Source: Zoroaster sp. YZ-2022 (taxonomy: Eukaryota; Echinodermata; Asteroidea; Forcipulatida; Zoroasteridae). From it: 64,000 nt of DNA. Every line of letters starts with the position of its first letter. Position 1 is the stretch's first letter. The notes beneath the pieces were generated by a model. It was not told the origin of the DNA. It saw nothing but the letters and a program-made list of their open reading frames with translations, and made no database searches. Of this stretch, positions 1 to 11,000 are shown piece by piece. The stretch spans positions 29,763,760-29,827,759 of the forward strand of contig CM055823.1 of assembly GCA_029582265.1 (NCBI GenBank). The letters are read 5' to 3'. Position numbers and translations under genes: made by a program.

Positions 1-96
1 AATTTTTTATTTTCTAATGGAAGTGCCCCTTATGAGGGAAAACATGTCTTGCCTCAACAAACGCTTTAAGAAACTTGTTTGATTTTGTTTGTACAG

Positions 97-1257
97 TTGT
101 AAAGACCAACATGGTGAGAGCCAGAATTGACCAGCTACAGAGAAAAGTCACTATCAAGTAAGTCGGACAGTGTCACAGGCTATTGGGTCAGAGGATATTT
201 TTTATCAAAACTAACTGTATAAAACAGTTTGCCAAGGACGTCACAAACACTGCTTCAAACTAAGCTTGGGCGATAACACGATAATATCATATATTGCGAT
301 ACCTTTTTTTATTCGATTACTGTATCGAGAACTTTTTCAAGTTATCAATATATCGGCAAATCGTGATTAAAAAAATACATTGCGATTAAAAAAAAATCGC
401 CATTGTGAGTCAAGTCAGAAATTCCATGGAAACAAAATTTGGACAGTCTTCTCAGCTTTCGGAAGTGAGAAACAAAAGTGAACTACTTCAGAAGTACATA
501 CACGCTATGCAAACGAATTTGGGATTTATTGTGACGCTTGTAGAGGGGTACATACCTGTGGTTATCGGCTATAAAGCAATAATGCGTGAATGAAAAAAAA
601 TAATAATCACTAACACATTTCTATCTATATCATGGATGATACCATTAAAAGCAATACCGTGGGAGATGTTTTTAATCTAGGACAAAAATACAACTAAAAT
701 TCTGCAAAACAGTATCCGTTTTTCTACTTACGTGTATGAACTTCCGTATCCGTTGTTAACGTCCATGCAAAACATGGACGCCACGGTTACACGTCACGTG
801 AACACACAAAGTGTTGACGTATCCGTATATGTATCTGTACGCTTGCGAAACCTCTCTATTGGCAAATAGTGGTATTGTCGGGATTTTCAAGGGGGGGTGG
901 TAGCAGACATTTTTGGGGAGTAAATTTAACGACACAAAACTCAAATGAACTAACAAATTATGTCAAAATACAGATTTAATTCCCAATGTTACGAAGTTCA
1001 GAAATACCAACAAGTTTGTGAATTTACCGGCAGACACTGTATTGCAGTGGGGGGGGGGGGGGCCATGTCCTTGTAGATACTTTCAGATGCTAATAAGTCC
1101 GACTTGATTCTCTTTGTTCTTCCTCAGCTATGTGACGTTACGCACATTTGGCAAACAGCAGTGGCAACAGCTGAGAGATTATCTGGCCAACTGGCATCAG
1201 AATCTTAACCTGGTTCAATCACGGATGGAAAACATAGTACCAGTCCCTTTACCATGA
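97..1257 (+). CDS. Last two exons of an unrecognised host gene
   Basis: Two exons are inferred from splice signals and matching phase. Exon 97-157 follows a pyrimidine-rich acceptor ending acag and ends at a consensus donor (AA|GTAAGT). Exon 1128-1257 follows ttcttcctcag and ends in TGA at 1255-1257. The frame joins without a break and gives a C-terminus of about 62 residues, rich in Q, R and L and predicted helical, with the segment RARIDQLQRKV and the end ENIVPVPLP. This suggests the tail of a coiled-coil protein, but I do not recognise the family. Upstream exons lie outside the window. The ATG at 111 is internal, not a start. A tandem poly(A) signal lies about 1.1 kb downstream. Confidence 0.6.
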
Positions 1258-1332
1258 ACAGTATAGTCCTCCAACCCCCTTAATTATCTTCAAGGGAAGG
1301 TACAGCATTGATTACGAGTTGTAACTCTTTTC

Positions 1333-1440
1333 AGAACTAATTACTACTCAATTGAGAATTTCACATGATATCCCCACAAACAGTCTTTACTTATCCTTTT
1401 CACCATGCAAAGCTACAAATATTACTTATTGATTACAAAA
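1333..1440 (+). repeat. Fragment of dispersed foldback repeat (family A)
   Basis: This half-copy contains the family hallmark, attactactcaattgagaa, followed by accatgcaaagctacaa. Related copies lie at 7878-8062, 14045-14165, 25503-25624, 57752-57800 and 62520-62840. In the better copies the two halves face each other as a foldback. Here it lies within the presumed 3' UTR of the first gene. Confidence 0.6.
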
Positions 1441-2388
1441 TCATTATCTGGAAGCTAACCTGATATTGGTGAAGTTCGCAAAGGAAACAAATTTCTGTTT
1501 GAAATGCTCAGAAAAAAATACCCAAAATTAATATTTTCAAATGGTTGCCAGATGGCAACTTTGTGCTCTAATTGTTCCACACTATTTTCACGATTTACAT
1601 TGAACTGAAATTTTCACATGTGAGTGGTTGTACAACTTCATTTAAAGAGAGTAAACACTCAAAGAAATAATTTTGCCACCGTTACCAATATTGTACCTTT
1701 CCTTTTTAAGTAAGTGAAATAGGCTCCGAGTACTGTGCCATTTTATATGTACAAAATACGACAGTCCCCTATGGTGTCAATGGAATAATCTTGTCTATTT
1801 GTCATGAACAGTATAGCCTTACGACCCCTTATTATTAAAATGGAATCGTCTTAAGATGTACAAAAATAGCGAGAGTCCTCTATCATGTTAGTGGAATAAT
1901 CTTATCTTCATGAAGAATATCGTTTGCATGTAGGTCAAAAGGTCAGTGTTGAAAAACTTCACACACTTTTGACCTAGCCTGAAGATATGAATTAGACCAG
2001 ATCCTGCAGCCGCCATATGTTCAACTTTGACCTTGGTTGTTAGCGCGCGAGACTCGAAGCACGACGTCAGATCTTCAACACAACGTGTGCTCCAGGAGCC
2101 CGTTTATATCCTTGATATAGGATAAAGACAGGGGACAAGTCTACTATTGACCTTAAGTGCAAGCAGTCTTTTGAAAGCTTTACCACTCTTTATATTTTAA
2201 AATGTGAAGGTCTCTGGGTTCTTACCCGATTACAAATTTAGCTTTATCATTATTAAAAATCTGTCAAGATTTGAGATGAAAGTCGTGCCATTCCAGCAAA
2301 TAAGTACAAGTGACTTTTTGTTCATATCATGGAAAAAAATGTGACATTTTTATGACATTCTTCCTGTATTTCACACAGACAGCATATC

Positions 2389-2398
2389 AATAAATAAA
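2389..2398 (+). terminator. Poly(A) signal, probable 3' end of the first gene
   Basis: Two overlapping AATAAA hexamers (AATAAATAAA) are followed by an A-rich stretch, about 1.13 kb after the stop codon at 1255-1257. The 1258-2388 interval has no open frame and would be the 3' UTR. It contains a fragment of the foldback repeat at 1333-1440. Confidence 0.4.
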
Positions 2399-2484
2399 AA
2401 AGACCAGAAAAAAAAGAAACATTTCTGTTTGCATTTTATTCCAATGTCTCTTTACATTATGTACATGAATGTTATTCATTGTTA

Positions 2485-2675
2485 TCAATATCGTCACGAT
2501 CACAGCAGACTTTCAACAGGGCATGGAAATGGTGTCATTGTTTAAGATTTACACAGTGACTGAAAATTACTGGCTCATAATAAGCAGCAACGATGGTAAT
2601 ATTTCAGTCACTGAGTTAACCTAAAATTAGCACTCTGATTCCATGTTGATCGTGACGATATTTTCCCTTTAAACA
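2485..2675. repeat. Short inverted-repeat element (MITE family B)
   Basis: The element runs from atcgtcacgatca to tgatcgtgacgat and ends next to ccctttaa. Between the ends is the core cagtgactgaaaatta and its partial inverse cagtcactgagtta. The same module recurs at 22168-22404, at 61905-62135 in the opposite orientation, and split around an insertion at about 4075-4890. No coding capacity is seen, so it is a non-autonomous DNA transposon by structure. Confidence 0.65.
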
Positions 2676-3163
2676 GTAAAAAAAAAGTTGAAACTTCTCA
2701 AATTCCAATATATGATTCAGAAATAATCATTGACCTTTATTACATGTTAAACGCATCAATACTTTATAAGAATCGCAAAATGTAGAGAAATCAACTGATG
2801 TGAAACACTGCTGGTAATCATCAGTGTCTCGAACTGACCACAAGATTCTGTAAGTTTAGGAAAACAGCAATTTTGTGATTAAAATTGTTATTGCAAATGA
2901 TCAAAAGTCTTGGGCCTTATGGGTCTCTAAAGCTCCTTGATTTAAGGTTTTTCTTACATATTTTTGAGGATAACATGTAACAGGTTCTGCATAGCAGTAG
3001 TAACATTAACACGTTATTGACTCGAATCTTGTAAAGTTTTCCCTTCCATTTTCAGTAAATTTTGCTTCTCTCTTGAAAATTCTAGAGAGATTTGTTTAAA
3101 AAAATCCTGAAATCTGGAGAAAATCAGAAACAGGATAGATTTTAATGCAAAACAAATGTTATT

Positions 3164-3240
3164 GGCCTTACGTTTCAAACCTAGCAGGTTCTTTCTCTTT
3201 GCCTTCGAGAAAGAACCTGCTAGGTTCGAAACATAAGGCC
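3164..3240. repeat. Hairpin: near-perfect inverted repeat
   Basis: Arms of about 34 bp (ggccttacgtttcaaaccta and its inverse at the right end) are separated by about 9 bp. The arms differ at only two or three positions. It sits 15 bp before a SINE and is probably a tiny foldback element or the solo end of one. Confidence 0.7.
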
Positions 3241-3255
3241 GTTAAGTCCTATAGA

Positions 3256-3595
3256 GTGTCGTGGCCGAGCGGTCTAGCTTACCGGACTCAAGTTCTGGTG
3301 TTAGCAGCAGAATGTGGGTTCGAATCCCGGCCGTGACACTTGTGTCCTTGAGCAAGACACTTAACCATAATTGCTTCTCTCCACCCAGGGGTTAAATGGG
3401 TACCTGTGAGGGCAGAGTTGGTTGATTAGACCTATATGCGCTGTAATGGCAGCAATTGAGCTGTATACTCCCAGGGAGCTGAGATGGTTTCAGGAATGAT
3501 TTATGAGCAGGGGTAATGATATAATGCGCCTTGAGCACCACTTAGTTGGTGGATACGTGCGCTATATAAGTCCACACATTATTATTATTATTTGG
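3256..3595 (+). mobile_element. Full-length tRNA-Leu-derived SINE (family 1)
   Basis: The 5' head folds as tRNA-Leu. It has a 7-bp acceptor (GTGTCGT with GTGACAC at 3332-3338), box A-like GGCCGAGCGGTCTAG, an anticodon loop with CAA, a long variable arm and box B GGTTCGAATCCC. The body follows, then a tail ending gcgctatataagtccaca and (ATT)n. The long tail and multiple copies (20484-20662, 22917-23262, 55903-56222) make it a retroposon and not a tRNA gene. The 3' tail resembles that of the LINE at 14905-15800, which suggests mobilisation by that LINE type. Confidence 0.88.
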
Positions 3596-4074
3596 GTTGG
3601 TAAGCAGTTTGCAACAGCTAATTCTCTATTTAGGATGGATTTTAATTAATTTTTTTAATAATAGAGACTAAGGTAGGCTTCTCGTATAGCAAATTTCCTC
3701 TTATCTTTGTAAGTCATCATACGGCTTTTGGAGGTCGTGCCTTTGCAATCTTGGGGCATAAGGACCGAGTCATCTGGCTGGATCTTTAGGAGTTGTGGTC
3801 CCCCGAATGTACCGTGGAAGGCCACCTTACGATTCCTGGGGACATTGTGTTCATAGGTACCGGCACTGTTTGGTGAGAATTAAAGAAAAGACAAAGAGTG
3901 AATTTATTGATAAGCAAATTCTTTTTTTTGAAGGGATTAAATTTAAGCCTAATTACACTTTGTGTAAATGGTAAAAATTTGCATGACTTCATTATAAGTA
4001 TCTGAAAACAGTTTTATTGTTCCTGATTAATCACATTTCTTTGCCATTTTGTGACAACTGAGCTTCCTGTTGCA

Positions 4075-4890
4075 TTAAAGGGTCACTATCATCACGATCA
4101 GAGCAGACTTTCAACAAGGCATGGAATCGGTGTCCTAGTTTAACCAGTTGACGTCGGGAATATTTTTTTTTTTCCGGTCCCCCGTGCGGGTTTATTTTCA
4201 GTGAAAAATCTGAAAAAATTTCTAGCCATTAATAATTTTTTTTGTCAATGAAACTAAGTTCGGACAACCAAATAAACACCTTGACTCATTGACATTTCGA
4301 GAATTAAATGGCTAGTTTTTTAATTACGGTTGTGTTTGTTCAGCACAATTAGACCGTTGGCAAGCCCCGATGCAACGGCCTATTAGCGACCAGCGCCCGG
4401 TCGAAAAGACGGCATACCTGGAGAGAGATCGAAGGCCTCGTAAACAATGGATATAAATCCGTCTTTACAAATGCTTGGCTGGTACGTCAAAGGAACAAGT
4501 CTTGGATAAAGGGATTAGGCAAAAATCAACAAAAAGAGTGAACTCGTTCAGTGTTTGCAGTGCATTTTGTCCGGGGCCACCGAACCGTGACCCCATGGAC
4601 TCCGAGAAACGATTGCGTGTATACACGTCAGCCGGTGACACACACAAAAATCGGAATGCGTGTTTAGACGCTCTCCGATCCGCTGTACAAAAAAAAATTG
4701 CATGTAAACACGGCCTCCGAAGCAAACTGGTTAAAATGAACACAGTGACTGAAAATTACTCACTCATTTATGCAGCAGCAATGGTAATATGACCTTATCA
4801 TGTGGTGTTTTACTTTCAGTCACTGAGTTAATCTAAAACTAATCTAATATGATTTTGGTAACATCTATTTTTTGACCAAATATTTTCTTA
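4075..4890. repeat. MITE family B copy split by a TTAA insertion
   Basis: The left part, 4075-4139 (tcacgatcagagcagacttt), and the right part, 4735-4870 (cagtgactgaaaatta), match the uninterrupted copies at 2485 and 22168. They are separated by the 595-bp TTAA-flanked element at 4140-4734. This gives the relative age: family B first, the TTAA element later. Confidence 0.6.
4140..4734. mobile_element. piggyBac-type MITE, TTAACCAGTT ends, inside another MITE
   Basis: The element starts TTAACCAGTT and ends AACTGGTTAA, so it has inverted ends and the TTAA target duplication typical of the piggyBac superfamily. It splits a family B MITE. A shorter relative at 10636-10885 shares the right-hand sequence gacgctctccgatccg followed by an A8-9 run. 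The open frames inside do not resemble a transposase. Confidence 0.7.
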
Positions 4891-5138
4891 CCAAACAAAT
4901 CAGGGTTGGTATTGATGATAAATTTGTTTACCCATCAAATATAAAAAAATAAATAAATAAAGATCAGCAATCGATCAGAGAATCTCCTAAAAATTATACA
5001 TTTTTAAAGTCTTGTTGCTGTATGTATTTTTATATATATGAGGGGCCCAACTGATCAGGATGGGTTACCCTCTATAAAAATATATTTTTTTTAATTTTTA
5101 ATTTATTTTTAAAGTTAAAAAAAAAAGGTATGCATGAA

Positions 5139-7735
5139 TTACTCAAGGTTAAAGGGAAGCTCTTCAGTGAGTTTCTTTGTTTTTGACATTATGCTATTGA
5201 GACTGATATGGTTGACATACCCCGGTGTGAGCTCAGGATCAACTGTGTTTCTATAGAATCTGTTAGCACCGACGTGAAATGGCTTGTTGGATGGGACAAA
5301 TGTTTTAGGATCAGTATGTCTCGTCTGATAGGTGGTGGGGCATGGTGTGACAGTCTGTTGCAGAAAACAAACAAATTCATTTATTAAAAATTACAATATC
5401 AGAACGGCATTGTTAATTTCTAAAAATTTAGGATATTTAAAAAAAAAAAAAAAGGCTGATCTTTTTTCACAGACAGAGATATTGGTTTTATGGTTACAAC
5501 CTTACACACAGTATGTAAATGAAAATGAGGCTTTGTCAAAAACTTGCACTTGTAGAAACATTTTCGGCTGGAATAAATTCTAAGGATGATTAATACAACT
5601 TTAACACGAAAGAATTATTTTGTGAAATTATGTTCATTTTAATTTTGTTTTTATAACACCAAAATTGTACCTAAAAAGGAGAATTAACAAGAATGAAGGA
5701 TTGGTAAAAATAATAAATTTATTGAACTTTTGCAAATAACTCACCGCAAATTCTTTTCTGAACCTTGGTCCTGTCCGAGCCCCCATTGTGTACCCAATTT
5801 TACTTGTCACTTGTCGGTCGATGTTATACAGGAAGGTGGTTTTCTAATAGCAAGGAAAAAGGGTGGGGTTTATGTATTAGATTTTTAATGGTAAAAAAGA
5901 AAGATTTTGAAAACCTTTCGGAAAATTCAAAACAAACATTAGAAAGACACTGCTATGAACTGTGGTTCTCATAATTTGTAATCGAGTCAATTTTTCTGTT
6001 CTTGTATTATTCTTGAAATATTACTTGACTACAAGTCTGGTATACACTGTACATGAACATTACTTGAGTATGTGAGACTAGATAATCTAAGGCCCCCCAA
6101 AAAAGGTCTCTGGTTTCTGGTCTCCGCGCATGTTGCCTCAGACCTGCGCGTTGGCATTTTTATTTTTATTATTTTATTTTTTTTGTTATGAAACGATATA
6201 CAATTGCAGCCAAAATTGTTGCATCGATTGGAATTCTGCCGTACTGTGTATGAACATTTTCCCAATTTGTGTGGCCTCTCTTAGCCACCATACTTTGTGT
6301 ATGGGATATTTGGTCTGGTTCCAATAACTGCATATATACACCCATCACAACTTCTAAGTTCCCCCTAATATTTTTTAGAATATCTCAACAAGTATCGGGC
6401 ATGCTCGGTGGTCGAGAGGTTAAGACGTCTGCACTAGTAAGCGGGAGGTTGTGGGTTCGAATCCCGCCCGAGTCGCCTGTGTAGTTTTTTCACAGACACT
6501 CGGAAAGCACTGAGCATACAGTGCTATACACACGTCGGTGTAGGGCAAAATTAAATCAATTGTTTATCTCCCGATGCAAGAATTTCACCAATCTATATCA
6601 ACAAGTATTGCATGAATTTTAAAAATTCAAAAAGCAAATGACATGTTCTACACAGCTCGTAATTAAATGGTTGAAATTCAATCATGGATGCACAATTGAC
6701 AGTGATTTGAATGAAAATTCAGCTGAAAAAAAAGTTGCAGTACAAAGCATTGCTTCAAGGGCATGTTACACATGTAGTTTTCTGTAAGAACTCATGCATC
6801 AATAACAATGGTATTGATGGCTGTTTCATAATAAGAAAAGAATATTCAAAGAGCAACATGCATGTCCATTGTTTTAGAAGGGTAGAGCAAGAGTTTAATA
6901 TGGAATTGGTCCTCCATTATTCTCCATAACTGAGTTCTTACAGAAAACTGTAACATGCCATTGAAGCAATGCTTTGTACTGCAACTTTTCATTCAAATCA
7001 CTGTCAATTGTGCATGCATGAATTTCAACCATTTCATTACGAGCTGTGTAGAACATGTCATTCTGTCATTTGCTTTTTGAATTTTTAAAATTCATGCAAT
7101 ACCTGTTGAGATATTCTAAAAAATATTAGGGGGAACTTAGAAGTTGTGATGGGTGTATCTAGTGCACTTAACCCTCGTGCTACTACAAGGGTCAAAATCA
7201 GTCAAAATGTTGATATACTTGCCAAGGTATATCTAGTGTGCTTAAAAGTCAAACACTGTCAAACCTTACGTGTAGTAAGTACATTTACAGGTCAAAATGA
7301 GTCGACCATTTTTGACTAGTAAAAGCATTGTCTGGTATTGTTCAGGGTGGTCAAAATGACAGTAAAAACCAGTCAAAAATACCCCTGTGTGCACATTTGG
7401 GTCAAAACATGCAGTTTTGACCTCTGTAGCAACTTCCCACTAAAGTGCAGCTCGAGTAGGAGGATTAAGTATTTGATATTAAAAAATTTGACAGGAAAGC
7501 GAAAATTAAGTTTCAAGAATGGCACACTCTTGTAAACAAAAGCCAAAAGTTCTTTTTCAATAAAGTGTAATGACCTTTACCTCATCATTATCATAGCTAC
7601 ATGGTGCTCTGTGCGGGGCGCTCTCGAGACCCATCCCTGCACCCATGCGATTCTGGGGAATCTTGCCAGGAAATAGCGGCCTGTCTGTAGTCGTTCCGAA
7701 GGATACATTGCTCTTCTTTTCTTTGCCAAGGAGGG
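5139..7735 (-). CDS. Pitchfork/CIMAP3-like ciliary protein, three 3' exons
   Basis: Three phase-matched exons are found: 7735-7581, 5843-5745 and 5354-5139 (stop TAA). Each has an AG acceptor, and the first two have donors (GAG|GTAAAG, GCG|GTGAGT). Together they encode about 155 residues, with FGTTTDRPLFPG, SAPHRAPCSY, GYTMGARTGPRF and PFHVGANRFYRN in order. The same order of motifs occurs in vertebrate Pitchfork (PIFO, CIMAP3), a small protein of ciliary/basal-body microtubules, so a ciliary role is inferred by homology. The C-terminal tail is shorter than in mammals. The start exon was not found and should lie upstream of 7735. The intron at 5844-7580 has collected a SINE and MITEs. The family call rests on remembered motifs, not on a search. 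Confidence 0.65.
6337..7160. mobile_element. Foldback element with arms over 200 bp
   Basis: The left arm (from cccatcacaacttctaag at about 6340, resuming at 6609-6795) and the right arm (6925-7158, ending cttagaagttgtgatggg) are inverted copies. They enclose a spacer of about 130 bp. The left arm is interrupted by the SINE at 6396-6598. No transposase frame is seen. It lies in the large intron of the Pitchfork-like gene. Confidence 0.75.
6396..6598 (+). mobile_element. tRNA-derived SINE (family 2) with target duplication
   Basis: A tRNA-like head carries CTCGGTGGTCGAGAGGTTAA and box B GGGTTCGAATCCCG. A non-tRNA body follows (gcactgagcatacagtgc). It is flanked by the 10-bp direct repeat caacaagtat at 6386-6395 and 6599-6608. 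The duplication interrupts the left arm of the foldback element, so this is a clean secondary insertion. No sequence is shared with SINE family 1 beyond the tRNA boxes. Confidence 0.8.
7168..7468. mobile_element. piggyBac-type MITE (CCCTCSTGCTACTA family), older copy
   Basis: The left end is TTAACCCTCGTGCTACTA. The right end is degenerate (gagtaggaggattaa). The interior matches the copy at 31539-31847, including tgtctggtattgttcagggt. About ten gtcaaaa/ttttgac motifs are scattered through it, possibly subterminal transposase sites (inference). Confidence 0.75.
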
Positions 7736-7877
7736 CTGTGGATAAAGAAGAAGGAGTTTTTTTGTTAATAAGAACGGCAGATTTTTTATTTATTTATTTT
7801 TTTCCCCCCAAAATTCCACAAAATTGAGCTAAAACTTATGCCAAAAGTGATGTTACATGTATGCTTGGCAATTGGTG

Positions 7878-8062
7878 AATAATACATTCATTACAGACTA
7901 ATTGCGGTGACACCATGTGAAATTCTCAATTGAGTAGTAATTAGTTCTGAAAAGAACTGGAGGTAAGATTAGTTCTTTTCAAAACTAATTACTACTCAAT
8001 TGAGAATTTCACATGGTGTCACCGCAATTAGTCTTACTCATCCTCTTCACCATGCAAAGCTA
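7878..8062. repeat. Foldback repeat family A, paired arms
   Basis: The left arm has tgcggtgacaccatgtgaaa then ctcaattgagtagtaattag. The right arm is the inverse, with the two facing across aactggaggtaaga. It is the clearest foldback copy of the family, with no coding capacity. Relatives at 14045, 25503 and 62640 carry an additional cgtttcgatcagtatgctct segment with its own inverted repeat. Confidence 0.75.
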
Positions 8063-9159
8063 CAAGATTTACATTCATTACAACTAAATCAATATCACCA
8101 TCACTGGAGTATAACTACGCCAACAGGCATTAGGGACCTAACATTAGGGCTTGCCCCTAAATTAAAAAAATTGTTAAGTCTACTTTACCAATAAAACAAC
8201 TGTTAATGTTAAAATAAGTTAAAGCAATACAAAACTTTTTTTTTTAACGTTAGTGTCAAGATGAAACTGAAAGTAAAATCTTTCCTGTCCCTGCAGTGTT
8301 TGGAATTAGGATTATGGGAAAGAATGTCGAACCCAACCGCCACTTGTGCCCAATGTCAATGTGTTTTTAGCAGACGACAGAATGGCCAACAACTCACTAA
8401 ATGTGCATACATCCATTGCTCAAAATATCCCAAAATATCGTTTCCAATCCTCACTTTCCTCTCCTTAACCCTTTTAATACCGAATTGTTTTGACCACGCA
8501 GCCCACTGAGGACCACATTGTTTGTACGGAGTGTACAGTCCAGAACCGAATTGTTTTGCAACCACGGCAGCTTCTGAAGACCCCACTTTTCAAGCTCAGT
8601 TTTCATAGTGAAGACAGTGTCGTAGAGAAAAATTTTGTGCATGCATTTTGTTACATATATAATTACCTTTCAAATGGTTACAACAAAAATATATTTCAAT
8701 GCAATTTTGGTTGATTATATTATAATTTCTCTAAATTTGAAGTTTCAAAATATTTGAATCTAGAATTGTTATGTTATAACTTGACTACTCATGCACTTTC
8801 AAACTTGATTTTCACTATGAAGACTTAGATAAATGAAACAGGTTTGTGTGTGACATTTTTCACTCATTGTATACTCTTTCATATAACATCAAAATCAATT
8901 GTTTTTGGTATAAAACAAGCAACTTATTACAATTTTTCCTATCTGATGAGCCTAATGGACTCCCAATTACACAATGTAAAATGCACTGCATAGACCCTCC
9001 ATTGTAATACACTGCGTGTGTTCATTGATGCGTGTGAGATTACACACACATACTGTACATGCACAGCTACATGTAATACACACAGTACATGTACATGTTA
9101 CATTGTATAGTGGACAAACTACATGTCGCAGGCCCATGCTGATTGCATAGGGGTCATGC

Positions 9160-9412
9160 CTATGTTCCCTCAGCCCTATGTTCCCTCAGCCCTATGTTCC
9201 CTCAATGCCTAACATTTTTTTAAAATCCAAATTAGGCCCTATGTTCCCTCAACCCTATGTTCCCTCAACCCTATGTTCCTCATCCCAAAATAGGGTCTAT
9301 TTTGGGATGAGGGAACATAGGGTCTATTTTGGGATGAGGGAACATAGGGCTGAGGGAACATAGGGTCTATTTTGGGATGAGGGAACATAGGGCTGAGGGA
9401 ACTTGAGTACGG
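9160..9412. repeat. Inverted minisatellite (cccatgttccctca-type units)
   Basis: About seven units of ccctatgttccctca on the left switch to units of tgagggaacataggg on the right, with gtctattttgggatgaggga as a longer unit. The whole can fold into a long hairpin. It lies within the deleted piggyBac-like element and shows no coding signal. Confidence 0.75.
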
Positions 9413-9616
9413 TCCCATTGCATACACAATGTGTGGAATCTCAGCCTTCTTTCATCTGTTTGTCAAGCAAGTATTTCCTGTCAGAAGCTTATGGTTACAA
9501 ATCCAAATAATGGATAAAACATAGCGTATCCTTATTCTGTGTACTTTCAAATGTAAAGGTTTATATAAAAAAATATGAACACAAGACACTTTGCTCATAA
9601 TATGAATATACTCAAT

Positions 9617-9955
9617 TTATTGGGGTTTTTTCTTTGGCAAATACAAGATTTTTCTTTCACAAGAAAAGAACATGAATACATCAAAAATAAGATATATTCT
9701 AGGGCACACATACAATTTGTGACCACCTCCACGGCCACGCCGACCACCACGGACTCGCACACCACGCATCCCGCGGCACGCCATTCCCGGCGCGGTAGCC
9801 TGTCTTGCACTGCTTGGCCCGGGCAAATTGTCGTCAGATTCTGACGAAATATCTTCGGATTCTTGGCTAGAATCTTCCTCGGAATCATTTGATTCATTCT
9901 CAGAATCACTATCAGCAAAAAGCTCATCCAGTAACTGAGCATTTCGCTCATCCAT
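9617..9955 (-). pseudogene. Acidic N-terminal fragment of a piggyBac-like transposase
   Basis: This 112-codon frame begins MDERNAQLLDELFADSDS. It continues with a Ser/Asp/Glu-rich stretch over about the first 45 residues, then an RG-rich basic segment (residues about 65-82). It then runs into sequence with no conserved features. An acidic, DSDSE-rich start is typical of piggyBac transposases, and its location inside a TTAA-bounded element supports this. The catalytic DDD domain is absent, so no activity is expected. The last 30 or so residues are probably non-native read-through after the internal deletion. Confidence 0.5.
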
Positions 9956-10309
9956 AGTGACAAAATGTTGGAAAAACTTTCGGAAAATTAGCGCATGTGA
10001 AAAACTTTGATCAGAGTTTTCTCAAAAGGTCATAATGGTGACCCCTATTGTTCTATACATCATTGGAAAGCTTATGATGTGTTCTTTTCAACTGTATAAA
10101 AATTAACAGCAGAGGGCAGCAAATAAATTTAGTGGACCCTCTTGAACACCGGCACTGCTCTCGTCGACGAAAGTCGACGATGGTAAAGAAGCGTAGGTAG
10201 GTGCGCCGTCGACAAAAGTCGACGATGGTAAAGAAGCGTAGGTAGGTGCGCTGTCGACGAAAGTCGACAATGGTATTGAAAGGGTTAATGTGTCCTCGCC
10301 AGAAGAATG

Positions 10310-11000
10310 TTGTATCCAACCGCCACTTTTTCTCATTCATAATGTAATCTTACCTACCCATAAGGCGGAGAACATATATGGATGATGATGGACATACTTC
10401 AAATTATTCCAGGATATTTATTTCATGAAAAATCAGGCATTTTTGGTATACGATGACTTCCTCAGTCATGTCAGTCTGATCATGTCAACTCCTCCGTTAG
10501 TGACCAACACGGTCATTGTACATGTAAGTTACATGCACAGTGGCAACTATAACAGGATTCTTCTATTTTCTGAAGGGGAGGATTTTTTAGAAGGGAAATA
10601 AAGTCCAAAAACCATAATAAAACTAAAAGTGGATTTTAACCAGTTCGCGTCAGGAATAAAAAAGTTTTTCTGGGCCCCTGTGGCGGGTTTCTTTTTCCCA
10701 TACACACGTTAATGGAAGCTTCCACAGCGGGTGGCCGGCACTTCCAAGCATGTCACCGTACACGCATGGCTGAACCGAGCATGCATAAAAATATTCCGGA
10801 GTTTCCTATGGTGTGTATAGACGCTCTCCGATCCGTGGTGCAAAAAAAAATTGCGTGTATACACTGCCACCTACGCGAACTGGTAACCCCAAAAATCGAT
10901 AGAATCATTTTTTTAACTGGTTAACGTTACTGGTTGCCCAAACAATTCCAAAAACCCTTAAAAAGTGGTAGTTGGATACGACATTCTTTCCGTTTGAACT
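10310..11000. repeat. Dispersed repeat, inverted copy near 32.7-34.3 kb
   Basis: The segment 10310-10430 (gaacatatatggatgatga, ttattccaggatatttattt) matches 34080-34200 in inverse. The segment 10440-10620 (gtcagtctgatcatgtcaac) matches 32750-32910 in inverse. The two matching blocks keep their order, so this is one long repeat whose other copy is split by about 1.1 kb. No gene is seen. Confidence 0.6.
10636..10885. mobile_element. piggyBac-type MITE, TTAACCAGTT family, short copy
   Basis: The left end is TTAACCAGTTCGCGT. The right end is acgcgaactggtaa, with the outer TTAA mutated to GTAA. It shares gacgctctccgatccg plus an A9 run with the copy at 4140-4734. It is a non-autonomous deletion derivative. 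Confidence 0.6.

Larger units (their letters stand above)
8465..10288 (-). mobile_element. Deleted piggyBac-like transposon
   Basis: The ends are TTAACCCTTTTAATACC at 8465 and GGTATTGAAAGGGTTAA at 10288, an inverted repeat of about 17 bp with one mismatch and TTAA at both outer edges. Next to the right end is a tandem subterminal array built on gtcgacgaaagtcgac. The left end has two copies of cgaattgttttg. The only plausible gene is the N-terminus of a transposase-like protein on the - strand at 9617-9955. At 1.82 kb the element is shorter than autonomous piggyBac elements (over 2 kb), consistent with internal deletion. Confidence 0.75.

Noticed and set aside
3256..3338. Functional tRNA-Leu gene
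   Set aside because: The tRNA-like head is continuous with a repeated SINE body and tail, present in several copies in the window.
9575..9844. 89-residue + strand ORF
   Set aside because: It is antisense to the acidic transposase-like N-terminus, which has the better compositional signal and context.
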